Shown here: positions 35,923 through 46,587 of the stretch, piece by piece
How the letters are laid out: each line of letters begins with the position of its first letter
How positions within the stretch are numbered: position 1 is the first letter of the stretch
Source: Aeromonas encheleia
GTDB taxonomy: Bacteria; Pseudomonadota; Gammaproteobacteria; Enterobacterales; Aeromonadaceae
Assembly: GCF_900637545.1 (NCBI RefSeq)
Contig: NZ_LR134376.1
Coordinates: 2,995,001-3,059,000, forward strand
Direction of reading: 5' to 3'
Length of the DNA: 64,000 nt
Notes under the pieces: generated by a model
Seen by the model: only the letters and a program-made list of their open reading frames with translations
The model's database searches: none
Told to the model about the DNA's origin: nothing
Position numbers and translations under genes: made by a program

Positions 35923-37353
35923 TCAAATGTTTTTCTTTTGTATCACGCTCAGCACATTGACAACGATTTGATAAGCCACATTAAAATTATCTGCTTCGGC
36001 ATAACAACGTAGTTCTGGGGCATTTCCAGAGGGACGAAGGTGGATAATTGTCTTATCATCCAGATACAATCTCAAACCATCGGTGAGATCTATTGACTCT
36101 ACTTGGTGATGAGTCAGAGCCAGTTCATTTAACAAAGATTGAGGGGATATTCTTCCCTGCTCCATAATATTTTTACTGAGTGTTGCCGGGAAATTAGTCA
36201 GGCGATCAGAATGAGTGAATCGCTGAGGGAGACCTTCACTTAAGTGTGATATTCCCTGTTTATATCCCGACTTGATGACCATCAGGGCTGGCAACACGGC
36301 ATCACGAGTCGGCAATGCGCTCAAAAGGCGGCCTGACACCTCTATATTACTGCCAAGCAAGAAACCACCATTAGCCTCAAAACCAGCAACCCGCTCATAT
36401 CCCTGTCTCAATTGGACAAACTGCTCAATCACATAAGGCGACCCGATTTTGGTCAATGAAACAGTTTTGAAGCGTCCGCAATGCACGACTGACGTATTGC
36501 AACTGATTGGAACAGCCAGTGCCTCTATCGACAAGGCATCTGCACAGAGCAAGCCCAGAATATCCCCACGTAACCACTCCCCTCTTTCATCAGCCAACAA
36601 AGGGCGATCCCCATCGCCATCGGTCGAAAAAATGGCATCCAGACGATACTCTCTGGACCAAAGACGAGCTCGATTTTTGTCCTCTTCGCTGACCGCCTCC
36701 GTGTCGATGGGGACAAATTCATCGCTGCGACCGATCCGAATTACCTCAGCGCCCAGTGACTCAAAGAGCGGTGCATAAAGATCCCGGCCAGCACTGGAAT
36801 GCTCATAAATACCGATCCGCTTGCCAATCAATAAGTCAGGGGAGAACAGCGAACGGTAACGTTCACAATAGGACTCCGCAGCACGGGTGCTGACCACCAA
36901 CGGGGACAATTTAAAACACGATGAAAAATCGACATTGGCTGAAAGGATCGCCAGTTCATCATCCTTTGTGATCTCGCCATCGGGGCGATAGAACTTGAGA
37001 CCATTGCGATCAAAAGGAATATGACTGCCCGTCACCATGATACAGGACATATTGTCTTGCATTGCTTGATATGCCAAAGCAGGGGTGGGTATTACACCAT
37101 AATAAACCGGCTCAATCCCCACTTGCATAAGCGCAACAGCGCAAGCTTGCGCCATCTCATAACTGCTTGGCCGGTTGTCTATCGCAATAGCCATGTGCGT
37201 CACTTCAAACTCACGTCGCATCACAGCAACAAAGGCATGAGTGAATGCCGCACAGATTTCAGGTGTGAAATCGGTAACCAGCCCACGGGCACCGCTGGTA
37301 CCAAAAGCAACGCCGCCACTGGATATCAGAGATGAGCTATTGAGAACTGTCAT
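35923..37353 (-). CDS. manB: Phosphomannomutase ManB
   Basis: A 476-residue alpha-D-phosphohexomutase. The active-site serine lies in [16 protein letters not shown], the metal loop is [11 protein letters not shown], the sugar loop is EANGGFLL and the phosphate-binding loop is [12 protein letters not shown]. The TGSH wording differs from the TASHNP of classical E. coli ManB and belongs to another branch of the family. Next to manC it should convert mannose 6-phosphate to mannose 1-phosphate. Phosphoglucomutase activity cannot be excluded. Confidence 0.85.
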   Translation of the reverse strand: MTVLNSSSLISSGGVAFGTSGARGLVTDFTPEICAAFTHAFVAVMRREFEVTHMAIAIDNRPSSYEMAQACAVALMQVGIEPVYYGVIPTPALAYQAMQDNMSCIMVTGSHIPFDRNGLKFYRPDGEITKDDELAILSANVDFSSCFKLSPLVVSTRAAESYCERYRSLFSPDLLIGKRIGIYEHSSAGRDLYAPLFESLGAEVIRIGRSDEFVPIDTEAVSEEDKNRARLWSREYRLDAIFSTDGDGDRPLLADERGEWLRGDILGLLCADALSIEALAVPISCNTSVVHCGRFKTVSLTKIGSPYVIEQFVQLRQGYERVAGFEANGGFLLGSNIEVSGRLLSALPTRDAVLPALMVIKSGYKQGISHLSEGLPQRFTHSDRLTNFPATLSKNIMEQGRISPQSLLNELALTHHQVESIDLTDGLRLYLDDKTIIHLRPSGNAPELRCYAEADNFNVAYQIVVNVLSVIQKKNI

Positions 37354-37461
37354 GATGGGAATTTCCTACTAACGAAACAAGAACAGCGAGAGAGCTCAAT
37401 TAGAGCACACTGGCAGCCTTAGGTAACCAAGGTAAAATAAAAAAAGGAGGCAGGCAGACGA

Positions 37462-38859
37462 TCACTCAATACGAACGATATCATCTTCACCTAAATAAGA
37501 GCCAGAACGAACCTCGATGAGTTCAAGCGGGAGCCTGCCAGAGTTTTCTAAACCATGTATGACACCGATGGGGATAAAGGTGGACTCATTCTCGGTAATA
37601 AAGAACACATCACTACCATTTGTCACCTTGGCTGTTCCGGACACAACCACCCAGTGTTCCGCACGGTGATGGTGCATCTGTAGAGATAACTTCTCACCCG
37701 GTTTGACCGTGATGCGCTTGACCTCGTAACGCTCCCCTTTATCAATGGCATCCTGGCGTCCCCAAGGGCGATAAATTTCACGATGAACTTTATGTTCACT
37801 GCGCCCAGCGGCTTTGAGTCCATCGACGATCTTCTTGACGTCTTGTACCTTGTTCTGGTTAACGACCAGTACGGCATCCTTGGTTTGTACCACGACGAGA
37901 TCCTCGACCCCAACCAGGCTCACCAGGCTGCTCTCGGCAAACACATAGTTGTTCTGGCTGGCGTGTTGCATCACATCACCACGAAATACGTTACCAGCTT
38001 TATCTTTATCGGAGATCTCCCACAACGATGACCAGGAACCGACGTCAGACCAACCGGCATCCATCGGCACCACCATCGCATCCGCCGTCTTCTCCATCAC
38101 TGCATAGTCGATGGAATCACTCGGGCAGGCTAAAAATGCAGACTTATCAACGCGAACAAAATCCAGATCAGGGTTGATGGTCCCGACTGCCTGCACGCAG
38201 GCAGCATGGATATCCGGACAAAATGCCTTCAGTTCTGCCAGAAAGCGGCTGGCACGGAACAGGAACATGCCGCTGTTCCAGTAATATTCCCCGCTGGCCA
38301 GATACTCTTTGGCGGTCGCCACATCAGGCTTTTCAACAAACTGCGCTACTGCAAAGGCTCCGCTCTGCTCGGCACCACGGCGGATATAGCCATAACCCGT
38401 CTCGGCATGGGTCGGCACAATGCCGAAGGTCACCAGCTTGCCAGCCTCGGCATGGGGAATAGCCTGCTGCACGGATGCGGTGAACGCAGCATCATCACGA
38501 ATGACGTGATCGGCAGCCAGTACCAGCAGCAAGGGATCCTCAATTTCGCTGGCCCTTTGCAGCGCCGTCAGTGCAGCCAGTGCGATAGCGGGCGCCGTAT
38601 TGCGCCCGGCTGGTTCCAAAATGATGTTATGGGCCAGCTTATTCAGATGACGAAGCTGCTCAGCTACCAGAAAACGGTGTTCTTCGTTACAGATCACCAA
38701 TGGTTGAGCACAGGCAAGCTTATTTAAACGGTTGACCGTCGCCTGCAACAGGGTGACATCACCATCGAGTGCGAGAAATTGCTTGGGATAATGTTCACGA
38801 GAAAGTGGCCATAAGCGGCTGCCAGAGCCGCCAGCCATAATAACAGGCAGAATAACCAA
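37462..38859 (-). CDS. manC: Mannose-1-phosphate guanylyltransferase / mannose-6-phosphate isomerase ManC
   Basis: A 465-residue bifunctional enzyme. The N-terminal pyrophosphorylase signature is [22 protein letters not shown] (shown in part), with [14 protein letters not shown] downstream. The C-terminal cupin ([20 protein letters not shown]) provides isomerase activity. It makes GDP-mannose. The best start is a TTG at 38859, with AGGGA about eight bases upstream; an internal ATG (MAGG) would cut the first strand of the fold. No gmd or fcl gene is present, so the sugar is probably mannose itself. Confidence 0.92.
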   Translation of the reverse strand: MVILPVIMAGGSGSRLWPLSREHYPKQFLALDGDVTLLQATVNRLNKLACAQPLVICNEEHRFLVAEQLRHLNKLAHNIILEPAGRNTAPAIALAALTALQRASEIEDPLLLVLAADHVIRDDAAFTASVQQAIPHAEAGKLVTFGIVPTHAETGYGYIRRGAEQSGAFAVAQFVEKPDVATAKEYLASGEYYWNSGMFLFRASRFLAELKAFCPDIHAACVQAVGTINPDLDFVRVDKSAFLACPSDSIDYAVMEKTADAMVVPMDAGWSDVGSWSSLWEISDKDKAGNVFRGDVMQHASQNNYVFAESSLVSLVGVEDLVVVQTKDAVLVVNQNKVQDVKKIVDGLKAAGRSEHKVHREIYRPWGRQDAIDKGERYEVKRITVKPGEKLSLQMHHHRAEHWVVVSGTAKVTNGSDVFFITENESTFIPIGVIHGLENSGRLPLELIEVRSGSYLGEDDIVRIE

Positions 38860-38873
38860 TATTTGTCCCTTAT

Positions 38874-39794
38874 CTATTTGCTTTGTTGCAGCCAGTAGCT
38901 CTTATACATGCTTAGTTTTGGCCGCCAAGACTTGGGTAGCTTCTTATAGTTTTTACCCAATTTATAACCGACCAATTTACAAGCTGTTGTCAATAAAGCA
39001 CGTGGAATCCACAGGGGAGCATGACGCCATAGGTAACTCAGTTCAGATTTGACAAACCGCAACCCTTCACCCGATGCCCCACCGAGCTTTTCCTGTATCC
39101 AGGGCTCACAAGCATGAAAAACACCGATATCAAAATAACGCCGAAACTCTTCCCATGGGGTGTAATTATGGGAGTGCCTAACCGCAGCCTCAGCGCAATA
39201 AGCGACTTTATAGCCAGCTAGGATCATCTTGCTCGCCATATACATATCTTCAGCAAGAATGGTGTTCTCAGGAAAGCCGCCTAACTTTTCAAATACGTCA
39301 CGACGATAGGCTGCAAATGAGTTAGACATAAATGCAACCTTTAACCCTAGCCTTGTAATATCATCTGTATTTTTCGTTTCACTTTCCAAGGGATAGTTAA
39401 AGAGTCGAGCATGTGCAGCTAATGGATTCGCATCAAGGTGGGGTAACTGGCGACCACAGACCGCCGCTACATGTGGATTTGAAAAACAATCAAGGATTTT
39501 TGCTAATGCATCTGATTCATTAAGAATGGCATCCTGAGTAAAATAAATAATAACCTCTGAATCAAATGCATATTTTACAGCGAAGTTTCGTGTCCCCCCA
39601 TGATTGAAATCATTAGGAGATATAATGATTGGCTCAATACCAACCTGACGTGATAAAGATACTGTGTTATCTGTAGAACTTGAGTCGACCATTATAATCT
39701 GAGATGGATAAATTAGCTGCATCTTTAACGATTCAAGCCATTCAGTCCAGATGTCACCTGCTTGATAAGTCAAAACAATCAATGTGAACTTCAT
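38874..39794 (-). CDS. Glycosyltransferase family 2 (rhamnosyltransferase-like)
   Basis: A 306-residue GT-A enzyme: [19 protein letters not shown], the [13 protein letters not shown] nucleotide-binding block, YFTQDAIL as the DxD-like position, and [21 protein letters not shown] with the catalytic acid. The ending resembles WbbL-like rhamnosyltransferases, in line with the dTDP-rhamnose genes of the locus; donor and linkage are not provable. It overlaps the upstream glycosyltransferase gene by four bases. Confidence 0.8.
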   Translation of the reverse strand: MKFTLIVLTYQAGDIWTEWLESLKMQLIYPSQIIMVDSSSTDNTVSLSRQVGIEPIIISPNDFNHGGTRNFAVKYAFDSEVIIYFTQDAILNESDALAKILDCFSNPHVAAVCGRQLPHLDANPLAAHARLFNYPLESETKNTDDITRLGLKVAFMSNSFAAYRRDVFEKLGGFPENTILAEDMYMASKMILAGYKVAYCAEAAVRHSHNYTPWEEFRRYFDIGVFHACEPWIQEKLGGASGEGLRFVKSELSYLWRHAPLWIPRALLTTACKLVGYKLGKNYKKLPKSWRPKLSMYKSYWLQQSK

Positions 39795-40858
39795 TTTTCT
39801 ATTTTCTCAATCCATGAACCTAACATATTTCGCATAACATCTGAAGTATATTTTCCAGCGCATGCTTGAGCGTAAAAAAGAGATGCATTATCGAGAGGTA
39901 ATTTCTCTAATGCTAGTGTCCAACTTATCGTTGAACATGGATCAACATAAATTGCCGCATCACCTAATATTTCATGAAATACTTCAATGTCAGAGACAAT
40001 CACAGGAGTAAGAGAAGACATAGCCTCAACAGGTGGAATTCCAAACCCTTCATCTAAGGAGGGGTAAACTAATGCCGAAGCGGCACTATATAAATCCACC
40101 AAATCAGTAAACTCTATATTGTGTCTAAATTCCACACATTCTGAAAGATTATTTTCGATAACGTATTTTTTTAAATCAGACACATAAACCGTCTCCCCAC
40201 AAACGATTACCAGCTTAAACTTATCAATCCAGAGAGAATGTACTTTTAGGAATGAATCAATGTTTTTATGATGCCAAGATGAGCCAACAGCAAGAAGAAA
40301 AAGCTGCTTCTCTAATGAAGGCTTAAACTCTTTTGCATTAATTGAATTATAAATCACCGAAATTTTATCCATAGGGTATTTATAGCACTGTGATATTTTC
40401 TGCTTCACTGTCTGCGAAACGGTAATAATATGACAACAACGCTTCAGAGTGATCGGCAACAAAATACGGAAAAAACATCGCTGAAGTAGCGAATCAGGAT
40501 ATTTATAAGGCCGTAGATCATGTATTGTTATAATCTGTTTTTTAATAATTGGCAAGGCATGATGAGTGGTTGAAACTATAACTTCACTGCCTTCCCTACA
40601 CATGATGCGCAATGAAATAAAAAAACTGTATACGAACCAAAGTAAAGGTCTTATCTTTGAAATTTTAGAGGTATTAGAAACCAAATCAGGCACTCGTATT
40701 ATTTCAACCCCAAACTTTGATAACTTCTCAACATTACCTTCTGAACAGATAATTGCAGATAATACATCTAGCTTTTTAAGCTCCTCAATAAAATTCAAAG
40801 AGTAATTCCACATGCCTGTTCCAGAACGACCTATCCTAGAAAGATTTACTATAAACAT
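39791..40858 (-). CDS. Glycosyltransferase family 4 (mannosyltransferase-like)
   Basis: A 355-residue GT-B enzyme. SRIGRSGTGMWNYSLNF near the N-terminus, the HHALPIIKKQIITIHDLRP region, LFLLAVGSSWHHKN and the GT4 motif YPSLDEGFGIPPVEAMSSLTPVI with the EX7E pair are visible. This subgroup often uses GDP-mannose, which manBC supply. The coding sequence is AT-rich. It overlaps the putative wzy by 23 bases. Confidence 0.8.
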   Translation of the reverse strand: MFIVNLSRIGRSGTGMWNYSLNFIEELKKLDVLSAIICSEGNVEKLSKFGVEIIRVPDLVSNTSKISKIRPLLWFVYSFFISLRIMCREGSEVIVSTTHHALPIIKKQIITIHDLRPYKYPDSLLQRCFFRILLPITLKRCCHIITVSQTVKQKISQCYKYPMDKISVIYNSINAKEFKPSLEKQLFLLAVGSSWHHKNIDSFLKVHSLWIDKFKLVIVCGETVYVSDLKKYVIENNLSECVEFRHNIEFTDLVDLYSAASALVYPSLDEGFGIPPVEAMSSLTPVIVSDIEVFHEILGDAAIYVDPCSTISWTLALEKLPLDNASLFYAQACAGKYTSDVMRNMLGSWIEKIEK

Positions 40859-42101
40859 TTAATAGTCTCACAAAAAAAAGTATACAGATAAAAATAAACA
40901 CAGCTAATAATATATGCTCTATAAAAAGCCATCCAGTTCCAAGAGTAAGCAATTCCACGCCAGCAAGAAAAATAAATGGAACAAAGAAATACGCCCCACC
41001 ATCTATTCTAAGCTGATTTCTGAACATTCCAACGAGGGTGCCTTTTAAAAAAAACAGAATAGATATGATGATATGGGTTAAATATCCGAAATCCGCATAG
41101 TAAGAACCGAAGCCAAACGATGGCGCGCCTTGATTCAAATAAAATGCCTCAGGAAAATAGACCTTCGCTAGCTCAAGATAGCCAAAGTCATTAGGTTTAT
41201 CAGGAAAAAGTGCTCGTGGCACTCGAGAATAAAACTCTGTTTCAATCAATAACCGCCCCATTTCGAAGTCAATGTTTTTCTCATAAAGCAATATAGCATT
41301 TCTTGTGTAATCGGAATATCCAGCCATGGCCAAAAACACTTGCGTAATTTCAATGTTATATGTCAACCAAAAAAACATAGACATCAATAATGCTATTAAC
41401 GAAACAAATAAAATAACATACTTAAAATTATAAGTTTTGTTGCTAATGGAGCTTTTATACAATAAATATATTAAGAAAACAGATAGAATTGCCGTCTTTG
41501 AACCATGTAAGTATATTACAATTAGACTGAGTGAAAATGAAATTAAAATTAAAAGCTTGTATCTATGATAGCTATACAAACAAAACAACAATGATAACAA
41601 AGCCAATAAATTAGATATGAAGAATGATAATCCGTAGCCGGTTCTTGTTAGTTCATATATTCGCCTGGGATTTACTAAATACTCTTTAAATTCAATAATT
41701 ATTGGTAAATATAATAGAAAACCAAGAAAAGATGACAGTACCGCCATTACCATATAACACTGTGACAACCTATAGTCACTATATCGATGCATTGTTCTTT
41801 GTTGGAATATTACTACTTTATTAGAAATAGAGTATATATACCCTAAAACCAATGCTACAGCAGAAAATGAGTATAAAGAAAAGAAATAAAAATAAGCAGA
41901 TAAATTTAGGCTTTTAGGTGTCAAGTATACATAAATAAACTCAAAAAAATAACACGTAGGGAAAAAAGTAAAAAGTGCTGGAGTCATAAAATTTATAGAG
42001 TTTCTTTCGACTCGAGATACAATATAATACCCACCCATCCATAACAAAGCTGAAAATACAATAACAAACAAAACATTTAAATTATTATTGTTCTCTATCA
42101 C
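40836..42101 (-). CDS. wzy: O-antigen polymerase Wzy (putative)
   Basis: A 421-residue hydrophobic protein with about 11 predicted membrane segments and a large periplasmic loop around residues 265-330 (containing YSDYTRNAIL and SRVPRALFPDKPNDF). Wzy proteins share topology rather than sequence; this one has the right size and place, with a Wzz gene in the locus. The start is a GTG at 42101, giving MIENNNNLNV. It overlaps both neighbouring genes by about 20 bases and is very AT-rich. Confidence 0.78.
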   Translation of the reverse strand: MIENNNNLNVLFVIVFSALLWMGGYYIVSRVERNSINFMTPALFTFFPTCYFFEFIYVYLTPKSLNLSAYFYFFSLYSFSAVALVLGYIYSISNKVVIFQQRTMHRYSDYRLSQCYMVMAVLSSFLGFLLYLPIIIEFKEYLVNPRRIYELTRTGYGLSFFISNLLALLSLLFCLYSYHRYKLLILISFSLSLIVIYLHGSKTAILSVFLIYLLYKSSISNKTYNFKYVILFVSLIALLMSMFFWLTYNIEITQVFLAMAGYSDYTRNAILLYEKNIDFEMGRLLIETEFYSRVPRALFPDKPNDFGYLELAKVYFPEAFYLNQGAPSFGFGSYYADFGYLTHIIISILFFLKGTLVGMFRNQLRIDGGAYFFVPFIFLAGVELLTLGTGWLFIEHILLAVFIFICILFFVRLLNVYSKSF

Positions 42102-43233
42102 GACTACAACCCCCTAAAAATGCACTGAGATCAACTCTATGCTCATCTTCCGAATGCTTGAATTGTCTACATCGTGCTAAATATTGGGGGTCTGTAAGAC
42201 AATTAAATAGGCATTCAACAATAGTCTCCACATCAAGTTTAAATAGAGCGCACTCATTTAGGTAATCGACCATGCCATCAGCATTAGAAGCGACTATTGG
42301 AATTTCTAAAGCTATGGCTTCTAACATTACTAATGGCACTCCTTCAAAATGCGAGGGTATAACCAGCAAATTAGGCTCAACAGAAACCATCCACCATTTG
42401 TCAGCCCAACCATGAAAGATAAACGCATCACTCTCTTCTGTATTGTCATAGATATATTTCTTAAGCAAATCTAAATCTGGGCCATCACCAACAAAGTGAA
42501 AGTTCACTTTGTTATCAAAGCAGTTCTTATAACGCTGAAGCAATTTTATAAATGCCTCAGCCGCAATATCCTGAGCTTTTTGTGAAAAAACCACTCTGCC
42601 AACCACAAATATATTAAAAGTGTTGCTTTTAATTGTACAGCTAGAAGTGCATTCTATTTCATTAACCCTCTCAGGCGTAATGAAGTTCCTACAAATATTT
42701 ACAACTGCGGTTTTATTATAACAAAGCAATTGATCCTTAAACACATCGGAAATAGTTATATAGTTACTGCACATTTTGTAATAAAATTTAGAGATGAGTT
42801 CTCGAATATAAGAAAACTTTAATTTTAGTCGAATGGCTGAATGTGCAAAGGGAACGTATGACACCAACGGTATATTTAATATCCAGCTCCAAAAAATAAA
42901 ATCCGCCCCTAGTTCAATACTTCCTTGAATCAAGTAAACATTTCTATCACTTGAAAAAAACGCAGCACGCTGAAGAACATCAATCACAGTGATTGAATTT
43001 TTTACATGTAATAAATGCGTTACGGGTTTCATTTTTGAGGTGTATCCAACAAACTCCTCATAATTAATATTTGCTTTAAGCAAAGCATTCTTTAGTGAGA
43101 TATTCTCTTTGTTGATGTAAGCTAAAACCGAAACAGAGTGGCACGTCTTTAAACTATTTATAATTTCCATAGCCATTATTTCATGGCCACCAAAGTAAAC
43201 AGAAGGAAAAACAAAAGCAATTTTTTTGCTCAT
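42085..43233 (-). CDS. Glycosyltransferase family 4
   Basis: A 382-residue GT-B enzyme: FVFPSVYFGGHEIMAMEI at the N-terminus, FNIFVVGRVVFSQKAQDIAAEAF, HFVGDGPDLDLLKKYI and the catalytic EX7E region PSHFEGVPLVMLEAIALEIPIV. Donor sugar unknown. It begins four bases inside the end of the acyltransferase gene and ends 17 bases inside the wzy start. AT-rich like its neighbours. Confidence 0.82.
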   Translation of the reverse strand: MSKKIAFVFPSVYFGGHEIMAMEIINSLKTCHSVSVLAYINKENISLKNALLKANINYEEFVGYTSKMKPVTHLLHVKNSITVIDVLQRAAFFSSDRNVYLIQGSIELGADFIFWSWILNIPLVSYVPFAHSAIRLKLKFSYIRELISKFYYKMCSNYITISDVFKDQLLCYNKTAVVNICRNFITPERVNEIECTSSCTIKSNTFNIFVVGRVVFSQKAQDIAAEAFIKLLQRYKNCFDNKVNFHFVGDGPDLDLLKKYIYDNTEESDAFIFHGWADKWWMVSVEPNLLVIPSHFEGVPLVMLEAIALEIPIVASNADGMVDYLNECALFKLDVETIVECLFNCLTDPQYLARCRQFKHSEDEHRVDLSAFLGGCSRDREQ

Positions 43234-43835
43234 GACAACACTCTCGCTCGGAGTAGCTTAGCTGGAGCACCAACCACTATCTGATTATCAAGAACATCAT
43301 GTGTTACAACAGAACCCGCAGCAATGACACACCCTGAGCCAATCGTCACTCCTGGCAATATAATACTACCAGCACCAATCCATGTATTATCACCTATTGA
43401 GACATTCCGTTTAACATTATCCCATTCATGCTCTATCATATTCCCCCCTAAATCTACCACATGGTTTGATGCAACAATGGTGACAAATTGAGCAATCATA
43501 CAGTGTTTTCCAATATAAATATCCCCTCCCGCGGCACGAATATTAGTGTATTCATTGATTGATGTTCCTTCCCCAATCCGTAGTGACGAAGTAATACCAT
43601 TCGCAGACTTTTCATCCGAAACAATAATAAGAGAACCATGACCAATACAAACTTTTGGTTCAAGCGTTAACTTATACCATGAGTCGACTTGAATGATTGC
43701 TGATGATGAGCAATGACATTTAAGCTCGAAAATTTTCGCCCTTAAGATCGCCGCTTTAAAATATTTAATTAGGGGTATAACAACCTGAGCTATAATGTAT
43801 ATAGATCTTGACATCAATAAAGAAACACTCTTCAT
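43230..43835 (-). CDS. Hexapeptide-repeat acyltransferase (probably O-acetyltransferase)
   Basis: A 201-residue left-handed beta-helix enzyme. Isoleucine-rich hexapeptide repeats run from about residue 65 to 185, ending with IGDNTWIGAGSIILPGVTIG and GSVVTHDVLDNQIVVGAPAKLL. The closest-looking group is the WcaB/WcaF/CysE-like acetyltransferases that decorate polysaccharides using acetyl-CoA. It would add O-acetyl groups to the O-unit. It sits one base after the previous gene's stop. Confidence 0.82.
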   Translation of the reverse strand: MKSVSLLMSRSIYIIAQVVIPLIKYFKAAILRAKIFELKCHCSSSAIIQVDSWYKLTLEPKVCIGHGSLIIVSDEKSANGITSSLRIGEGTSINEYTNIRAAGGDIYIGKHCMIAQFVTIVASNHVVDLGGNMIEHEWDNVKRNVSIGDNTWIGAGSIILPGVTIGSGCVIAAGSVVTHDVLDNQIVVGAPAKLLRARVLS

Positions 43836-43836
43836 A

Positions 43837-44664
43837 TTAAAATGCCCTCAACCTATGAAACCATGACTTTACTTTAAGTATTGAACGTCTAAAAATAAAC
43901 CTATGCTCTCTGCGATTATCATTGATAAATGTAAGCCACTCATGTGTTTGAAGCCCTTTTTTCCGAGCAATAGCTTCTGTATCAGTATTGGAATGTCGTC
44001 TATATAAAAAACCTGGCTGTTCAATATACACAAAGTCACCCGCAGATTTTTTTAAAATATCAAACGCAAACTGCAGATCACTTAGCCAGCTAAATTTAGC
44101 TTGAAACCGAACATCCCTAATAGCAATAACTCGAAGCATGGTATTGCTTGGCCCACCCAACAAATTTTGAGCCTTTTCCATACTTTTAAACATTATGGTC
44201 TCAGGGTTTACTCTGAGGACCTCTTTTCCTGCTTCCTTCAAAAACGAATAGTGGATTCCACTATTAAGATCTTCATTTGTGATCATCATAGAACAGGAGG
44301 CGATATCAACCCTATCATCGTTAGATAATATCTCGACCTGCCGATTTATTATATTAGGTAGCAAAACATCATCAGATGATAATATTTTCAGAAAATCATA
44401 GCCAAACTCTATTGCGTATTCTATGCATAAATTATGATTAGGGATAGCCCCCACATTAATATCATTGCAAATTAATGATACAGATTCATATTTACTTGCA
44501 ATAGTTCTTATCACATTAACACTATCATCTGTGGATGCATTATCAAACACAACTACATCAATATTAAACCCAACTGAGAGCTGCTGATTCAACACACTAA
44601 AAATAGCATCTTTGATAAAAGGTGCATTATTGAAGTTCGGTATCGCAATCAATATTTTTTTCAT
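43837..44664 (-). CDS. Glycosyltransferase family 2
   Basis: A 275-residue GT-A enzyme: LIAIPNFNNAPFIKDAIFSVL, DVVVFDNASTDDSVNVIRTI, and KILSSDDVLLPN with the SDD acidic site. The C-terminus is basic (FRRSILKVKSWFHRLRAF), suggesting peripheral membrane contact. Donor and linkage are unknown. It overlaps wzx by four bases. Confidence 0.82.
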   Translation of the reverse strand: MKKILIAIPNFNNAPFIKDAIFSVLNQQLSVGFNIDVVVFDNASTDDSVNVIRTIASKYESVSLICNDINVGAIPNHNLCIEYAIEFGYDFLKILSSDDVLLPNIINRQVEILSNDDRVDIASCSMMITNEDLNSGIHYSFLKEAGKEVLRVNPETIMFKSMEKAQNLLGGPSNTMLRVIAIRDVRFQAKFSWLSDLQFAFDILKKSAGDFVYIEQPGFLYRRHSNTDTEAIARKKGLQTHEWLTFINDNRREHRFIFRRSILKVKSWFHRLRAF

Positions 44665-46010
44665 TTTAAAACTACACCTTGACGATATCTAATAAAAATA
44701 AACAATACCCAAGGGAACGATATGAATGTTGTCACTATGCAATAATATAATATTGTCATGCTATCGCTATGCAGGCTGCCAATAAATACCAGCGATGATG
44801 TAACAATACCAGAAATCAGTGAGCACTTAACTAATGGCTCCTCTTTAAATGCTCGCATGTATAGTGCCATACAGAAAATCAAGTGGTTTATAATTGTCAC
44901 GAAAGATAACATAGCAATAATGCCTAGTGATGGCAAACGCTGTACTAGTGGAATTTCATACGCCCCTAATAGAATAACAAAAAAATCAAACAACATAACT
45001 ACAATCAAATTTACTAGAGAAGACCTGAAAACTAGCGCTCGAAAAATTTCATTAACGGTAGAAAAATCTTTTTGGGCGATCAATCGACTCATTGTAGGTA
45101 TTTTGGCATTAACCCAACTCATTGAAATTGACAACATTGTGGAATAAATAGTCAATGCAAGGCCGACTTTCCCCGCAATGTCAGCTCCTTGATTTTTGAA
45201 CAAAAAGGGGTTGAACAACTGAAAAATAAGATATCCACTAAACCAACTAATTGCTAACTTTGATTGCAAAGGCCGAATATCACGCCACCAAGACACTTTA
45301 TCAGAAATAAAATTGTGACTATGTCGATATTTATAAAAAGCATCAGGATATGATAAAGAACGGAAAGTTCTAATTACCCAAAAGGTGCTAATTAAGGCAG
45401 CAATCCCACTAACGAAAGGTAGAGAATAAAGCCCACAATTAAAGAACAACGCTAATATAAATAAAGTATACCCAACTACAGATTGAATTAAACGTATTTT
45501 GGCAACTCTGGCAACATAACCGAATCCTTCCATAACTGAAAGATATGGGCTAAGAAAAAGACACACTGCCGTGAAAAAAGTTACAAGCCCCCATACAGGC
45601 AACCATTTATAAAAACCTAGTGCACTACCCCAAAAAAACATTACTCCAAGAGAGAACACAACTATAAAAAAAATGGATGCGATATTTATATACCATTTTG
45701 GAATTGCTTCAATCAACGAACTAACTTTATATAAAGATTTAAAGTTTCCATCTAGCGCCAAATTATTACACATCTTAATGTGTGCCATTTCATGGCTTAT
45801 TGTCTGTGTTATTACAAAGTTAAATCCGAGTTCAAAAAACACTTGTAACGCAATAAGGCTAGAGATCGTAAAATAATACCCTTGTTCATCAGGGGAAAGA
45901 TAAGTTGGTATGATGAACAGTAAGATGCCTCCAGCTAAAATGGTCCACACTCGGTATAATAATGTCACTCCGATATCTATATCTACACCCATTCTATTTA
46001 GAAGTTTCAT
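44661..46010 (-). CDS. wzx: O-antigen flippase Wzx (putative)
   Basis: A 449-residue protein with about 12 membrane segments and few charged stretches. The N-terminus (VTLLYRVWTILAGGILLFIIPTYLSPDEQGYYFTISSL, read in parts) has the shape of the polysaccharide-transport (MATE-like) family. Wzx flips undecaprenyl-linked O-units to the periplasm. The ATG at 46010 is preferred to a GTG just before it. It opens the AT-rich half of the locus after a 577-base gap. Confidence 0.82.
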   Translation of the reverse strand: MKLLNRMGVDIDIGVTLLYRVWTILAGGILLFIIPTYLSPDEQGYYFTISSLIALQVFFELGFNFVITQTISHEMAHIKMCNNLALDGNFKSLYKVSSLIEAIPKWYINIASIFFIVVFSLGVMFFWGSALGFYKWLPVWGLVTFFTAVCLFLSPYLSVMEGFGYVARVAKIRLIQSVVGYTLFILALFFNCGLYSLPFVSGIAALISTFWVIRTFRSLSYPDAFYKYRHSHNFISDKVSWWRDIRPLQSKLAISWFSGYLIFQLFNPFLFKNQGADIAGKVGLALTIYSTMLSISMSWVNAKIPTMSRLIAQKDFSTVNEIFRALVFRSSLVNLIVVMLFDFFVILLGAYEIPLVQRLPSLGIIAMLSFVTIINHLIFCMALYMRAFKEEPLVKCSLISGIVTSSLVFIGSLHSDSMTILYYCIVTTFISFPWVLFIFIRYRQGVVLK

Positions 46011-46587
46011 CACAAACCCAGTGTTATAATGTAGTGAATTGTTAACAATAAAAGCACATCATGATTAACTGTATTTAAATACACCCTATGAGGTCATACT
46101 TGACTGTACAGTTTTTCTATACAACCCTATAATTCCTGACAAAACCACTTACTCTAAATAAGCGTTATTCACAGACACAATCTTTTACTTGATAAATGCT
46201 GACATGCCCAGATTGCAGTAGAGCGAACATTGATATAATTCAGATAGTGGCAATGCTGAAAATGGCCTAAGAGATATCCTCTATCTTGAATCACAACAAA
46301 TGAAATGACACTTGGGCTACGCCAATACAGTCAGATATAAATAACTTAACAGCTCAATTTAATATGGGAGTACAAAAACTTTTCATAAAAAGTATCGGTT
46401 AACATGGCGTGACTCCGAAATAATAATATCAGGATAAACGCATACGAACTTTATTCGTATCCTTACATCAATACTACACTCAGAAAGATAACTTAATACA
46501 GAACATATGCTACACAAGAATATTTACTGTTTTGATAATACGTATGCGTAAAAATGTAAAAATGTAAAAATGTAAAAAGTGGTATCA
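46011..46587. other. Long AT-rich intergenic gap inside the polysaccharide locus
   Basis: No open frame that looks coding on either strand. It separates the nucleotide-sugar genes from wzx and the glycosyltransferases. It contains an 8-base tandem repeat at the yerF end (separate entry) and no recognisable insertion-sequence ends. It may hold an internal promoter for wzx or be a recombination scar. Confidence 0.6.
46548..46579 (+). repeat. 8-base tandem repeat (GTAAAAAT, four units)
   Basis: GTAAAAAT occurs three times exactly and a fourth time as GTAAAAAG, head to tail, eight bases after the yerF-like gene stop on its downstream side. It is outside any coding frame. Such simple repeats can change length by slippage. 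Confidence 0.9.

Noticed and set aside
37462-38859. GDP-fucose, colitose or perosamine pathway suggested by manC and manB
   Set aside because: No gmd, fcl, per or col genes occur in the locus, so only GDP-mannose can be supported.
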